NCBI RefSeq assembly: GCF_002251855.1 | Contig: NZ_NOXW01000022.1 | Location: 744,001-808,000, forward strand | Source of the DNA: Rhodoferax sp. TH121 | GTDB taxonomy: Bacteria > Pseudomonadota > Gammaproteobacteria > Burkholderiales > Burkholderiaceae_C | DNA length: 64,000 nucleotides | Direction: 5' to 3' | Part shown: one piece after another, positions 63,708 through 64,000 of the stretch | Numbering within the stretch: the first letter of the stretch is position 1 | How the letters are laid out: every line of letters starts with the position of its first letter | Translations under genes and position numbers: made by a program | The notes under the pieces: generated by a model | Seen by the model: the letters and a program-made list of their open reading frames with translations, nothing else | Told to the model about the DNA's origin: nothing | Databases searched by the model: none

Positions 63708-64000
63708 GTGCGCATATGCCAGGCCACGATGCCAACTGCATTTTTTGCAAGATCATTGCCAAGCAGATTCCCTCCAAAGCGGTGTACGAGGACGAGCAGG
63801 TCTACGCGTTCCACGACATCAACCCCTGGGCGCCGGTGCATTTTTTGCTCATTCCCAAGGCCCATATTCCCAGCATGGCGCACATAGGCCCCGAGCACGC
63901 GGGCCTGATGGGTCACATGATGGCCCTGGTACCAAAGTTGGCGCTGGAGCAGGGTTGCAACCCGTACCCGGATGGCGGTTACCGGCTGGTGACCAATACC
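63704..64000 (+). CDS. HIT family protein (HinT-like), 3' truncated by the window edge
   Basis: The first 99 codons of a histidine-triad nucleotide-binding protein. It starts with the ATG that overlaps the preceding stop (ATGA). It has CIFCKIIAKQIPSKAVYED, the AFHDINPWAPVHFLLIPKAHIPSM strand region and the GGYRLVTNT segment that leads into the active site. The HxHxH triad itself lies beyond base 64000. HinT proteins hydrolyse nucleoside phosphoramidates. Confidence 0.93.
   Translation, partial: MSAHMPGHDANCIFCKIIAKQIPSKAVYEDEQVYAFHDINPWAPVHFLLIPKAHIPSMAHIGPEHAGLMGHMMALVPKLALEQGCNPYPDGGYRLVTNT

Noticed and set aside
1-64000. CRISPR array, prophage or integrated element
   Set aside because: No regularly spaced direct repeats, integrase, phage structural genes or tRNA-flanked island were seen.

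Overview
The window looks like chromosome from a betaproteobacterium of the Comamonadaceae, near Rhodoferax, Polaromonas or Acidovorax. This is inferred from the high GC content, the gene orders mrcA/pilMNOPQ-aroK-aroB-dgt-DUF1415 and mlaFEDACB-yadGH-ibaG-murA-hisG, the MsrPQ and ResB/CcsB pairs, and a short AT-richer repeat family dispersed through the intergenic gaps. No tRNA, rRNA, CRISPR array or prophage was seen. Almost the whole window is protein-coding, and the largest gene-free gap is about 280 bases.

Layout. 1-5.7 kb: the 3' part of a PaiB-like gene, a PEP-CTERM surface protein, a pirin, a sialidase-like protein paired with a membrane protein, and a LigB/DODA-type dioxygenase. 5.8-11 kb: a TetR regulator, a complete TRAP transporter (small permease, large permease, binding protein), a divergent AroQ-like dehydratase and an AroE-like dehydrogenase. 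This reads as an uptake and catabolism module for a quinate- or shikimate-like cyclic acid. 11-14.6 kb (minus strand): heptosyltransferase-like, GtrA and GT39 genes. 14.6-19.2 kb: metK, two LpxL-type acyltransferases, engB and a dihaem cytochrome c4. 19.3-24.5 kb: resB, ccsB, msrP, msrQ. 24.5-28.7 kb: lysA-lptM, cyaY and mrcA. 28.9-38.5 kb: pilMNOPQ, aroK, aroB, dgt, DUF1415 and a methyltransferase. 38.5-40.6 kb: a glycine-zipper lipoprotein, a di-iron MBL-fold protein behind an FNR-type site, and a REP-associated tyrosine transposase (RAYT). 40.8-47.1 kb: gltBD behind a textbook sigma-54 promoter. 47.1-54.2 kb: mlaFEDACB, yadGH, ibaG, murA. 54.2-64 kb: the histidine operon hisGD ... hisCBHAFIE, interrupted by a small secreted protein, galE and a toxin-antitoxin pair, followed by a DUF4870-like protein and the start of a HIT protein.

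How it fits together. Most of the window is envelope biogenesis (LPS acylation, glycosyltransfer, Mla lipid transport, peptidoglycan, type IV pili) and amino-acid biosynthesis (shikimate steps AroK/AroB, glutamate, lysine, histidine, SAM). The accessory parts are the TRAP/AroQ/AroE-like module, the toxin-antitoxin pair inside the his operon, and the RAYT with its candidate REP-like repeats. At least eight copies of this repeat are recognisable, one of them translated as the C-terminal tail of GltB. The strongest regulatory calls are the sigma-54 promoter of gltBD, an FNR-like box with exact class II spacing upstream of the di-iron protein, and a tandem-palindrome operator upstream of the antitoxin.
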